This document shows, in pieces, positions 36,003 through 45,249 of a stretch of DNA of 64,000 bases. A program made the position numbers and the translations under genes. Within the stretch, counting starts at the first letter, position 1. Every line of letters starts with the position of its first letter. The DNA comes from Chloroflexi bacterium OLB13 (GTDB lineage: Bacteria; Chloroflexota; Anaerolineae; Aggregatilineales; Phototrophicaceae). Location of the stretch: positions 43,218-107,217 of the forward strand of contig JZRA01000016.1 of assembly GCA_001567485.1 (NCBI GenBank). The letters are read 5' to 3'. A model generated the notes under the pieces. The model did no database searches and was not told where the DNA came from. It worked only from the letters and a program-made list of their open reading frames with translations.

Positions 36003-38073
36003 ACGCCACCCCCGCCCATCTCGGCACTCAGGCGCACGGCTTGCAGCGCGCTGAGCAGCGGGCCTTGCTGTGCGATTCCCTGTTCGCTGTACACGCAGTA
36101 GCTCAACCACGCGCGTTCCGTGCAGCGCCGAAGCAAGCCACTCACAAGGCGCGCCGTCCCAAGCGCATTGGCCGCTGCATCGTCAACGATAGTCCACACG
36201 CGCCCTGCCGGCCACTGCCGGGAAAGGACATACGGTTGGCCCAATGGCTGATGAAGCCGTTCAGCCCAGCCGCTGCTGCCAACATCCAACCAGAACTGAT
36301 GCGCGACGGCCCGGTTCAGCATCAGGAAGGTATGCGCCGGCCCTATAAGCACCGATGGCTGGGAGTTCATCCCGCGCGGATCGACCAATCCCTGCTGTCC
36401 CAACCGACCCGACAGAAATCCGCCGAACAACTCCGGCCCAACGACCTCGCGTCCGAGCGCGTCTGCCAGTGTGAGATGTTCGCAACCGCTTCGATCAAGT
36501 TCGCCACGACATGGCCGACCTCAGGCTGCCCGAACAGCCGGAAACCGGGCTGAGTCAGTACTTCGCCGTAGAACATGCTCAGAAACGAACCGAGGTTCTC
36601 AGCGAGATCAGGTTGATGCGCGGCGTCGACCAACCATGTACGCATCCGCTCATAGCGTTCGATCACCGATTCAGATAGGCGCCGCCGAAGCTGATCCGTT
36701 AGACTGTCCGCCTCAGCCAATGGTTTTCCGACTCGCGAAGTCGCCGCCAGCAGACCGGCGCGCACCGGATCGCAGCCGTCGATGAGTTCGACGAGGGCTG
36801 CAGCAAACTGTGTGCGTTCAATGGGCATGCGCCATTCAGGGAACGCGGTCGACGCGGCGATCAATACTGCATTCACGATCGGCTCGGAATTCAGCGGACG
36901 GGAAGGACGTGTCGAGCGGAACGGGACGTTCTGGGCGCGCAGCCTCGTTTCGAGCGCAAACCTGACCACATCGCTGAGATACGGCGTCACGACGCAGATA
37001 TCGTCTGGATCAACACCCTCAACCTCGATCAAGTCCGCGATCTGGCGCACCGTCCCATCCAACATCTCAGGGAGGAAACGATATGCGACCAGTTCAACGT
37101 TGGATTCTGTCCCAGCCTCACGTAAGGCCGACCGGTCGCCGACGAAGTACGTTTCTAACGCAGACACCAATGGACTAAAACGGCGCGCAGGCGTCACCAG
37201 ATCGGGCAGTTCCACCCGCATATCGGCGCCCTCGGCAAACCGCTGTGCGCTTACGTCGTCGGCGCCCAGGAAGCGGCGAATCCCGCCGCCAGTATCGTAA
37301 GCCACGAACGACGCGTCCGCCGACCCGATGAGACTGAGGACGAAATCGTGCGCAGCAGGCACGTCTTCCTCGGGGTTGTCATAAACGACCCTGCGCATGG
37401 ACTGTTCGGCCCATGTCCGGAACGCCTTAAGCGGGACAACGTGCCGCTGAAACAGCTCAGCCGCCAGCGAGTAGTCCAGCAGGCCATGCTCTAGGCAGTA
37501 ATCACGAAACGCCGAAGCAGCACGCTGCACGTCATCGTACATACGCGCCTGCTGATCCTCATACAGCCATGCCCCTTTCAGGCGGTCGCCGATCTGGTCG
37601 TGCGGGAACCCGACCAACGCCGACTTGTTCAGATTGTCGAGAACCTGACCGTAAATCCGCAGGCGTGGCATACGCACGCTGTCGAACAATCGGCGTTCGT
37701 CGATCAGCGGATCAAGGAGGAGGCCCATCTGCGCAGTAGCAGTCTCGTTGGTGAGAAACAACGGCTGTTCCCGCACAACACCCAGTCCACATTGTTCGCC
37801 TACCGCAGGCCAGAACAGCTCCAGCGCATGACGCACGACGCTGGCGTATGTCGTGATCTGTACAGGCATATCGGGAAGTGCATCCCGATAACGCTGGCCC
37901 AGTGTGCGCTGTGGCACGATGACGACGATCTCGAACGTTCTCGCTCCGCCCTGAACCCAGCGGCGCACAACCTCAATCGCGGCAGTGGTTTTCCCCACCC
38001 CTGCCGGCCCAACTGCAAATACGTGGCCGCGTACAGCCGCGTCGATCGCCGCATTCTGCGCTCTATTCATCAC
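35999..38073 (-). pseudogene. UvrD-like ATPase/helicase subunit, frameshifted near its C terminus
   Basis: The N-terminal 530 residues contain Walker A GPAGVGKTTA near residue 22 and a divergent motif II, VVYDNPEEDVPAAHDF, with IRRFLGADD after it. The later PYLSDVVRFALETRL looks like a 2A domain. Around 36472 the frame changes: translation as read ends in an unrelated tail at 36367. The other frame resumes TLADALGREVVGPELFGGFLSGRLGQ (shown as TLADALGREVVGPELFGG) and continues to a stop at 35999. The total is 2075 nt; one added base gives 692 codons. The stop overlaps the next gene's GTG, proving the reading. Sequence error is likely. Confidence 0.8.
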
Positions 38074-38334
38074 GGATATAAATTGCCCCGCTGGTTTGGA
38101 ATTTTGTGCTGTACTGACGTTCAGGTTTATACTGATTCTAACCTAGTTTCAACGAATTCGACGCACAATATCGCATGAAGCGCATGATTGATCGAACTGG
38201 CGATGTTTTTACTTGAATCCTACGCATCTTGCGCTAAGATATGCGCCTCAATCATGTGACTCACCCATTCGCCTCGATACGGGAGAATTTGTCATGTTGT
38301 CTTGTAAGCTGATCTACAATCAGGAGCACGGAAC
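38074..38334. other. Divergent intergenic region between the helicase operon and potB
   Basis: This 261-nt gap holds the promoters of both divergent operons, but neither is consensus. A possible minus-strand pair is TTGAAA/TATAAA at 38126-38152 (15-nt spacer). CATGATTGA at 38183-38191 has its exact reverse complement at 38248-38256, which could be a spaced operator or chance. No small gene is supported. Confidence 0.35.
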
Positions 38335-39195
38335 TTGGCCGCCCGAGTGACGACTCGAAGCGAACATAAGGCCGGGGGCATCCTGCTTGCCCTGCCCGCC
38401 TTGCTTTGGCTGGGCCTCTTCTTCCTACTGCCGCTGATCATCGTCCTCATCATTAGCTTGATGAGCCGGGGATCGGGTGGTTCAGCGGTACTGCCATTCA
38501 CCTTTGATCAGTACACCCGCGTCTTTGACACCTTCTGGATTGTCCTGCAGCGCAGTATCTTGGTCGCGCTGCTCACCACGGCAATCTGCCTCGTCGCGGG
38601 CTATCCCCTCGCTTACTTCATCACGCGTCGCAAGACCGCTTTCGGGCGGCAGTTCGCGCTGTTTCTCGTCATTCTGCCTTTCTGGACGAACTTCCTGATC
38701 CGTACCTACGCTTGGCGCGTGATCTTGGGTCGCGAAGGGCTTGTCAACAACGCGCTCCTGAACGCCGGCCTCATCACCGAGCCGCTTACCCTCCTCAACA
38801 CGGAGTTTGCCGTCGTTCTCGGTCTGGTGTACGGGTTTCTGCCGTTCATGGTTCTGCCGATTTACGCGTCCCTCAGCCGGTTTGATCACCGGTATATCGA
38901 AGCGGCGAATGACCTCGGCGCCAATGACGTGACATCGTTCTGGCGCATTATGCTTCCGCTGACGATGCCGGGCGTGATCGCCGGGTGCATTCTGGTGTTC
39001 ATTCCTGCAATCGGGACGTTTGTCACATCCGATCTCTTGGGTGGAACCCGCGGACTGATGATCGGCAATCTGATCCAGAACCAGTACAGCGGGAACGGAA
39101 ACATGCCACTGGGCGCTGCGCTATCGGTTGTAATGATGATGGTCGTTGTCGTCGCGCTGCTTTTCTATGCGCGCTTCGGTGAGGAGAAGAAGTAA
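38335..39195 (+). CDS. potB: Spermidine/putrescine-type ABC permease PotB
   Basis: This 286-residue permease has six membrane helices. Helix 1 starts LLALPALLWLGLFFLLPLI, the typical PotB opening, and the EAA loop is EAANDLGANDVTSFWRIMLP. It forms the channel with PotC. Start is TTG at 38335, with AGGAG at 38322-38326. It is the first gene of potBCDA. The polyamine-type assignment follows the gene order and the PotD-type binding protein. Confidence 0.88.
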   Translation: MAARVTTRSEHKAGGILLALPALLWLGLFFLLPLIIVLIISLMSRGSGGSAVLPFTFDQYTRVFDTFWIVLQRSILVALLTTAICLVAGYPLAYFITRRKTAFGRQFALFLVILPFWTNFLIRTYAWRVILGREGLVNNALLNAGLITEPLTLLNTEFAVVLGLVYGFLPFMVLPIYASLSRFDHRYIEAANDLGANDVTSFWRIMLPLTMPGVIAGCILVFIPAIGTFVTSDLLGGTRGLMIGNLIQNQYSGNGNMPLGAALSVVMMMVVVVALLFYARFGEEKK

Positions 39196-39196
39196 C

Positions 39197-40135
39197 GTGG
39201 GCAACTCTGTGATTACACGCTCCGCCGTCGACAGCGCCGCCATCGCCGGTGTTGAAAATGTACGGTTCGGCATGGTGGTTCGTTCGGTCGGCAAGGCCGG
39301 GCTTCTCGCAACCCCTCTCACGGCGTATTTCTTCCTATGGGCGCCTATCCTGCTGTTGGTGCTGTTCAGCTTCAACGACTCCCGGGCCGTCGATATGTGG
39401 CGGGGATTCACGCTGCGTTGGTATACGAACATCTTCAGTGGTGTTATGGGTACCGAGGCGCGGTTCTCTACGGAGCTGATGATGCAGGCGCTTTCAAATA
39501 CGCTGCTCGTCGGCTTGGTCAGCACGCTGATCGCGACCACCCTCGGCACGATGATCGCACTCAGCCTCGCGCGCAGTAACCTTCCGGGCAAGCGTATCAT
39601 CGATGGTCTCATGTTCCTGCCTGTCGTGATTCCGGAGATCACTCAGGGTGTATCGCTGGCGATCTTCTTCAAGATCGTGTTCGACTTCCTTGATTCGTCT
39701 ACGGGAATGCGCGCTGCCCCCGGCTTCGGGACGATCATCATTGGTCACGTGGCGTTCAATATCTCGTACGTCGCGATTGTCGTGCGTGCGCGTCTTGCCA
39801 ACATGAACCCGCGGCTTGAAGAAGCCGCCAACGACCTTGGCGCGAATACGTGGCAGACATTCCGCCGGATCACACTTCCACTCATCATGCCGGGTATCGT
39901 CGCTGGTGGCCTGTTGGCGCTGACGCTGTCCATGGACGATTTGGTCATTACGTTCTTCAATGCCGGCGTCGGCACGACTACCCTACCCATGTTTGTCTAT
40001 GGGTTGATCAAAACTGCTGTCACACCTGAGGTGAACGCGCTCTCGACGCTCATGCTGGTATTCTCAACCATCGTCGTCGGCGTATCTCTCATGCTGCAAA
40101 ACCGGTACACGGAACGTCCATACACGCGCCAGTAG
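39197..40135 (+). CDS. potC: Spermidine/putrescine-type ABC permease PotC
   Basis: This 312-residue permease begins at GTG 39197, one nucleotide after the potB stop. A longer in-frame start at 39146 overlaps potB and is unlikely. It has six helices, the WAPILLLVLFSFNDSR opening of PotC proteins and the EAA loop EAANDLGANTWQTFRRITLP. The N terminus has about 40 extra residues compared with E. coli PotC. It is followed by potD 22 nt later. Confidence 0.88.
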   Translation: MGNSVITRSAVDSAAIAGVENVRFGMVVRSVGKAGLLATPLTAYFFLWAPILLLVLFSFNDSRAVDMWRGFTLRWYTNIFSGVMGTEARFSTELMMQALSNTLLVGLVSTLIATTLGTMIALSLARSNLPGKRIIDGLMFLPVVIPEITQGVSLAIFFKIVFDFLDSSTGMRAAPGFGTIIIGHVAFNISYVAIVVRARLANMNPRLEEAANDLGANTWQTFRRITLPLIMPGIVAGGLLALTLSMDDLVITFFNAGVGTTTLPMFVYGLIKTAVTPEVNALSTLMLVFSTIVVGVSLMLQNRYTERPYTRQ

Positions 40136-40157
40136 TTCATATCAGAGGAGGAAACCC

Positions 40158-41252
40158 ATGCGCATTTTCGTTGCATTCGTACTACTTGCCACGCTCCTGA
40201 CAAGCGCAGTGGCACAAGACGCGCCGGAGACTGTCGTCGACACCGAGTGGACTTGCCCGGAGGGGTTCGAGGGGCAAACGCTGAGTATCTTCAACTGGGC
40301 CACGTACATTGGTGATAACACCGTGGCTGATTTCGAAGCGTTGTGCGGCGTCACGGTGCTGTACGATGTCTATGACAGTGACGAATCGATGATCGCGCGC
40401 CTGCGTCAAGGCAACCCCGGCTACGACATTGCCTTCCCGACAGACTACGCTGTCGCGATTATGATCCGCGAGGGGTTGGCGGCCGAGATCGATCACGCCA
40501 ATATCCCCAATCTCGCCAATAACTACGACATCTACCTCGATCCATATTTCGACCCCGGTAATGCACACTCTGTCCCCTACGTGTGGGGTACAACGGGCAT
40601 CGGCTACGACATCGACCGTACCGGCGAAGAAATCACCACGTGGGATCAAGTCTTCACCTACGAAGGCCGCGTTGCATGGGTGGACAATCCGCGCACGATG
40701 CTGTCCATCGCGCTGACCGTACTGGGCCTCGACCCGAACTCGGTCGACCCGGACGAGATTGATCAAGCGAAGCAGTTCTTGATCGACAACAGCAGCAACG
40801 TCGTCGCTATTGCGGGCGACGACGGTGACGCGCTCCTCGCCCAAGGTGAGGTCGATATCGCGGTCGAATACGGCGGCGATGTGTTCCAGCAGATTTCCGA
40901 ATGTGAGTGCGACAATTTGCGCTATGCCGTCCCGATGGTTGGCGCCATCCGCGATCTTACGAGCATCGTGCTACTGGCAGGTGGGCCGAATCCCGAACTG
41001 GCGCAGGTTTTCATGGACTATATGATGGACAAGGATGTCCATGCGGCCGTCGTCAACACGATCTACTACCCGTCGCCCAACCGCGAGGCCGTTGAGGGAG
41101 AATTGATCGACCCTGCGTTCCTTGCCAACCCAGCCGGCAACCCGCCGGAAGAGACGCTGGACTCGATGTATTTCATCCTCGATGTTGGTGAAGAAGCTGA
41201 ACAGCTTTACAACGACGCTTGGGATGAAGTCGTCATCATGACGGGTATGTAA
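40158..41252 (+). CDS. potD: Spermidine/putrescine-type binding protein PotD
   Basis: This 364-residue binding protein has a cleaved signal peptide (about residues 1-19, LLTSAVAQ). The mature part begins near LSIFNWATYIGDNTVADFEA, the PotD/PotF hallmark, and continues with YDVYDSDESMIARL, VPYVWGTTGIGYD and DEIDQAKQFL. The IFNWATYIGD motif separates it from maltose-type binding proteins. A strong ribosome binding site (GAGGAGGAAA) precedes the ATG. A hairpin follows before potA, likely to keep binding protein in excess. Confidence 0.88.
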   Translation: MRIFVAFVLLATLLTSAVAQDAPETVVDTEWTCPEGFEGQTLSIFNWATYIGDNTVADFEALCGVTVLYDVYDSDESMIARLRQGNPGYDIAFPTDYAVAIMIREGLAAEIDHANIPNLANNYDIYLDPYFDPGNAHSVPYVWGTTGIGYDIDRTGEEITTWDQVFTYEGRVAWVDNPRTMLSIALTVLGLDPNSVDPDEIDQAKQFLIDNSSNVVAIAGDDGDALLAQGEVDIAVEYGGDVFQQISECECDNLRYAVPMVGAIRDLTSIVLLAGGPNPELAQVFMDYMMDKDVHAAVVNTIYYPSPNREAVEGELIDPAFLANPAGNPPEETLDSMYFILDVGEEAEQLYNDAWDEVVIMTGM

Positions 41253-41278
41253 CGTACCGTCCTGAAATCTACGATGAG

Positions 41279-41308
41279 GGGCGAGGTGCGCGACACCTCG
41301 CCCTTCTT
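41279..41308 (+). terminator. Intercistronic hairpin between potD and potA
   Basis: GGGCGAGGTG (41279-41288) pairs perfectly with 41294-41303 over a 5-nt loop, followed by TTCTT. It may be a partial terminator or an RNA-stabilising stem, letting potD mRNA exceed potA. Confidence 0.55.
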
Positions 41309-41344
41309 GACGTACACACGCACACACCACGATAGGAAGAGCCG

Positions 41345-42484
41345 ATGGCAGACGCAAAAGTCGAGTTGATTGACGTACACAAGGAGTTTCCGATTCGGGC
41401 CGGAGAAGCGAGCGCCGTTCGCGCGGTTCATGACTTGAACCTCGATATCTATGACGGCGAGTTCTTTGCTCTCTTAGGGCCGAGCGGATGCGGCAAGACG
41501 ACGACTCTCCGTCTGATCGCGGGGTTCGAACAGCCTACAGCTGGCAAGATCCTGATCGATGGCCGTCCGATGCACGGCGTCCCCGCCTTCTATCGTCCGG
41601 TGAACACCGTCTTTCAAGACTATGCGCTTTTCCCGCACATGACTGTTCTGCAAAACGTCATGTTCGGGCTGCAAATGGATCGCGTACCGAAACAGGAAGC
41701 ACAGCGGCGCGCCGTCGAAGCACTTGAGCTTGTTCGACTTCCTAACGCGATGAACCGCAAGCCACGCGAGATGTCCGGTGGGCAGCAGCAGCGCGTGGCG
41801 CTTGCCCGCGCGATCGTCAAACGTCCCAAAGTTCTGCTGCTCGATGAGCCGCTAGGCGCGCTTGATTTGAAGCTCCGGCGCGAGATGCAGCTTGAGCTGA
41901 AGGAGATGCAGCAGCAGGTGGGAATCACGTTCGTCTATGTCACGCACGATCAGGAAGAAGCGCTGACAATGGCGAACCGAATCGGCGTGATGAGCAGCGG
42001 CGAGCTTCTGCAGGTGGGGCGGCCAGAGGAGATCTACGAGTCCCCGGCGACACGCTTCGTCGCAGATTTCATCGGGGAAACGAACTTCCTGAACGGGACT
42101 GTCAACACAACCGACGACGAGTATGCCTACGTCGATGTTAACGGGGAGACGGAACTCGCGGGTATGTGGGAAGATTCCGTCAAGCCGCAGCAGCAGGTAA
42201 CGCTTGCAGTGCGCCCCGAACGAATCGCTATTCGGCCTTACAACGAGGCTCCGGACGATTCGGATCGTTCAGCCCGCGCTGAAGAGACGAATACGATTGC
42301 CGGTCATGTCGTCAGCGTACACTACATGGGAACCGATACACGCTATATGGTGCGCGTTGGCGGTGGACAGGCGATCAATGTACGGGTTCAGAACGTGCTC
42401 GGCCAGCGTACGACGTCCTTCAAGGAGCGCGACGCGGTTATCCTGAACTGGGGCCGCGACAGCACGCGAATCCTCACGCACTAA
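41345..42484 (+). CDS. potA: Spermidine/putrescine-type ABC ATPase PotA
   Basis: This 379-residue ATPase has Walker A GPSGCGKTT, Q-loop NTVFQDYALFPHMTV, signature MSGGQQQRVALARA, Walker B VLLLDEPLGALDLKL and the H-loop VTHDQEEALTM. A C-terminal TOBE domain follows (RPERIAIRPYN). The VNTVFQDYALFPHMTV form is typical of PotA-type ATPases. It completes the potBCDA operon, energising polyamine uptake. Unlike the two oligopeptide loci in this window, this importer carries its own ATPase. Confidence 0.92.
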   Translation: MADAKVELIDVHKEFPIRAGEASAVRAVHDLNLDIYDGEFFALLGPSGCGKTTTLRLIAGFEQPTAGKILIDGRPMHGVPAFYRPVNTVFQDYALFPHMTVLQNVMFGLQMDRVPKQEAQRRAVEALELVRLPNAMNRKPREMSGGQQQRVALARAIVKRPKVLLLDEPLGALDLKLRREMQLELKEMQQQVGITFVYVTHDQEEALTMANRIGVMSSGELLQVGRPEEIYESPATRFVADFIGETNFLNGTVNTTDDEYAYVDVNGETELAGMWEDSVKPQQQVTLAVRPERIAIRPYNEAPDDSDRSARAEETNTIAGHVVSVHYMGTDTRYMVRVGGGQAINVRVQNVLGQRTTSFKERDAVILNWGRDSTRILTH

Positions 42485-42488
42485 CCCG

Positions 42489-43007
42489 TTATGCCACATC
42501 CTGTCCGGCGTTGGACGCCGCGCGCACCGCGGCCAGCGTATGCGCCGGGATCATCTCGCCGTATTGACGCTGCCAATCCGGGTTCAGGTGGTCGAGATTC
42601 GTCACCACTCCACGGCAGTTCGCAGCGCCACAGCGGCACGTCATCTCAAACGGGATCGTGATGTCCGTCGTGGCGTAGTCGTAGGTGAGTTCCTCACCCG
42701 GCTGAATGTCCCGACGGGCAACCAGCGTGTTGTCATCCGCCCACCACGTAGTCGGGTCACAACTGTGATTCATAAACCGCTCGTCACCCTGTTCGGCTAC
42801 CAAAGTCGTCGCGGAATTCTGATACGCGATATGCAGGACGTGATCGATTTCTTCGGAACTCATCAGCATCACGTCAGCTATGGCGTAGTGCGGTTGAAAA
42901 GGTTCCAGCCGGCTCACGACCTCACCTGCTAGAATCAAAGCAGTAGCAACCAATCCCTTACCGTGAATGGTCTCGCCTTCAGCCACCACAACATGGGGGT
43001 GAAGCAT
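42489..43007 (-). CDS. SET-domain protein (putative protein lysine methyltransferase)
   Basis: This 172-residue protein is a compact SET domain: GKGLVATALILAGEVV at the start, the SAM/active-site motif FMNHSCDPTTWW, the ELTYDYATTD strand with the conserved tyrosine, and a post-SET-like cysteine group (CRCGAANC). SET enzymes methylate lysines using SAM; bacterial substrates are mostly unknown. It overlaps by one or two bases the divergent region upstream of the response regulator, and is convergent with potA. It is a single gene with no chromatin-like partner nearby. Confidence 0.8.
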   Translation of the reverse strand: MLHPHVVVAEGETIHGKGLVATALILAGEVVSRLEPFQPHYAIADVMLMSSEEIDHVLHIAYQNSATTLVAEQGDERFMNHSCDPTTWWADDNTLVARRDIQPGEELTYDYATTDITIPFEMTCRCGAANCRGVVTNLDHLNPDWQRQYGEMIPAHTLAAVRAASNAGQDVA

Positions 43008-43161
43008 GATCTATGACTCCTCGGAGGTTGTAAGGTCGTTCTCAGGTAGTGGACAGAATTTTAGCAAACGCACGCTGAAGTCAATCCCGAGTTTCTGCCG
43101 ATGCAAATCTGACTGTATAATCATTCCCAACATCCTAGAGAAGTTGAAAGCACCGTCCGCG

Positions 43162-43869
43162 ATGGCCGCTCCCCGAATTCTCGTCGTCGACGATGATCCG
43201 ATGACCGTCGACCTCATCAAGGCGTATCTTGAAAAGGAACATTGGCAGGTGTTGACGGCGGACAACGGCCGCGATGCCCTCGATATCGCACGCGAAAAGC
43301 AGCCCGACCTGATCGTGCTCGACCTTATGCTGCCGCGTGTCGACGGGCTGGACGTCACCCGAATCCTTCGTACCAATCTCGATATCCCAATTGTGATGCT
43401 CACCGCCCGTTCGACCGAGGACGACATCCTGCTGGGGTTAGAGTTGGGGGCCGATGATTACGTGACGAAGCCGTTCAGCCCGCGCCAGCTTGTCGCTCGT
43501 GTGCGCACCGTCCTGCGGCGCAACCGATCGCTTCAGCGGGACTCGCAGGATTTGCTGCAGTTCGGTGATCTCTCGGTGTCACTCGCCCGGCATGAAGTTC
43601 GTATCCGCGATCAAGAAATCACGCTAACCCCGCGTGAGTTCAAACTGCTGGTACTGATGGTGCGCGAACCCGGCAGGGTCTTCAGCCGGCAGCAGCTGCT
43701 TGAAGGCGCATTTGGATCCGATACCGAGAGCCTTGAGCGTACAGTTGACTATCACATCATGAATTTGAGGCGGAAGCTCGAGTATGATAAAGAGATTTCC
43801 GAGTGCATTCAGACGGTCTTTGGGGTGGGCTACCGGTTCACCTACAGTCCCGCTGCTCAAAAGTCTTAG
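43162..43869 (+). CDS. OmpR-family response regulator
   Basis: This 235-residue regulator has a receiver domain (ILVVDDDPMTVDLI; phospho-accepting Asp in LIVLDLMLPRVDG; Lys in DDYVTKPFSPRQ) and a C-terminal winged helix (LTPREFKLLVLMVREPGRV, ending GVGYRF). ATG 43162 gives the normal N terminus; the frame stays open upstream, but that stretch does not look like a receiver domain. A TATAAT at 43116-43121 could be its -10. It is transcribed with the histidine kinase that overlaps its 3' end. Confidence 0.93.
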   Translation: MAAPRILVVDDDPMTVDLIKAYLEKEHWQVLTADNGRDALDIAREKQPDLIVLDLMLPRVDGLDVTRILRTNLDIPIVMLTARSTEDDILLGLELGADDYVTKPFSPRQLVARVRTVLRRNRSLQRDSQDLLQFGDLSVSLARHEVRIRDQEITLTPREFKLLVLMVREPGRVFSRQQLLEGAFGSDTESLERTVDYHIMNLRRKLEYDKEISECIQTVFGVGYRFTYSPAAQKS

Positions 43870-45061
43870 ATTCAAGGTCACCGTCGGCACCATCGCCATC
43901 ATCATCGCGACCTCGGCGCTTTCGGGCTGGCTGGCATCTACCAGCGTCACCGAACGGTTCGAGCGCTTCTTGATTCAGTCCGATGAGGCCCGCAACCTGT
44001 TCGTCGAGGAGATTGGGCAGGGCACTGCACGCGCAGATTTCGGCCAAGGTCTCGTGGTCGAGGTCTACTACGATGAGGCCACCACTGGCCTTCAGCAAGA
44101 ATATGTCGCATCCGTAAACCGCGTGATTACGTTGGTCGTCATCATCACCGGCGTTGTTTCGTTGGCACTGGTTACGCTGCTCCTGCTGCCCCGCCTGCTC
44201 ACCATCGAAGAATTGACCGCGGCCGCACGCAAAATGGCAGACGGTCACCTCGATCAGCGTGTGCGCGTCAAGGCGGACGACGAAATCAGCGCGCTCGCCA
44301 AGTCGTTTAATCACATGGCCGACAGCCTCGAACGCGCCGAACGCCTGCGCCGGAACATGGTGAATGACGTTGCGCACGAACTACGCACCCCGCTGTCGAA
44401 CATTCAGGGATACATGGAAGGTTTACGCGACGGGGTCATCGAACCACGCGTACAGCTGTTCGACTCACTTTACAGCGAGTCTCAGCTCTTGACGCGCCTC
44501 GTAGACGACTTGCAAACACTGACGCTCGCCGAGGCCGGCCAGCTTCGTCTCCGCCTAGACGTTTGCAACATCACGCAGTTGATCTGCGACGTGTGCGCAA
44601 CATTTGGCGACAGCCACGACATGACGCACGAGCTTCTCGTTGACGTGAACCCGTCCTCCCCCGTCTTTCACCACATCGATCCCGACCGGATCAAACAGGT
44701 GCTCATCAATCTGCTGTCAAACGCGGTCGAGTATACGCCAAAGGGTGGCTCGATCACGGTTGCGATGATCCACAGCGCCCCGGAAACCACAATAAGCGTT
44801 TCGGATACTGGATCGGGGATCGCCCCTCAACATCTGCCTTACGTGTTCGAACGCTTCTATCGGGCCGATCCATCCCGCACCCGTGCCACAGGCGGCACCG
44901 GCATCGGCTTATCTATCGTGCGACAGCTTGTGGAAGCCCACGGCGGCAAAGTGTCCGTGACGAGCAGTCTCGGCGTCGGTTCATGCTTCCAGTTCACGCT
45001 TCCGAATCCCCTCACCTTGCCTGCGATAGAGACCTCAGGCAAGGTCAAACACCCAAACTAA
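43784..45061 (+). CDS. Sensor histidine kinase
   Basis: This protein has up to 425 residues. Two membrane helices (about residues 30-50 and 113-135) flank a short sensor loop. A HAMP domain follows, then HisKA with NDVAHELRTPLSN and an ATPase domain (N box LINLLSNAVEYTPKGG, DTGSGI, GGTGIGLSIV). The start is uncertain: ATG 43784 overlaps the regulator by 86 nt, and TTG 43820 is an in-frame alternative. It and the regulator form a two-component system just upstream of a peptide importer, which may be its target. Confidence 0.9.
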   Translation: MIKRFPSAFRRSLGWATGSPTVPLLKSLRFKVTVGTIAIIIATSALSGWLASTSVTERFERFLIQSDEARNLFVEEIGQGTARADFGQGLVVEVYYDEATTGLQQEYVASVNRVITLVVIITGVVSLALVTLLLLPRLLTIEELTAAARKMADGHLDQRVRVKADDEISALAKSFNHMADSLERAERLRRNMVNDVAHELRTPLSNIQGYMEGLRDGVIEPRVQLFDSLYSESQLLTRLVDDLQTLTLAEAGQLRLRLDVCNITQLICDVCATFGDSHDMTHELLVDVNPSSPVFHHIDPDRIKQVLINLLSNAVEYTPKGGSITVAMIHSAPETTISVSDTGSGIAPQHLPYVFERFYRADPSRTRATGGTGIGLSIVRQLVEAHGGKVSVTSSLGVGSCFQFTLPNPLTLPAIETSGKVKHPN

Positions 45062-45249
45062 CACAAACCCAACAAATTTTCGCTGGAAAACCCAACCGGA
45101 TATGTTAATTTCTAGCGTGGATTTCGTACGGGCTTTCTGCGGTGTACTGCTGCTGGGGCCATATTGTGAGTCCACGCCCGGCGCCGCCGGGTACATTCGG
45201 TGCACTGGGGCGCCGAGTTTATAGATCAAGTACATGGGGAGAAAGTCAC

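Noticed and set aside
36003..36110. Longer N terminus for the UvrD helicase
   Set aside because: It overlaps the upstream gene's true 3' end; GTG 36002 sits on that gene's stop, and the extra residues are unrelated to helicases.
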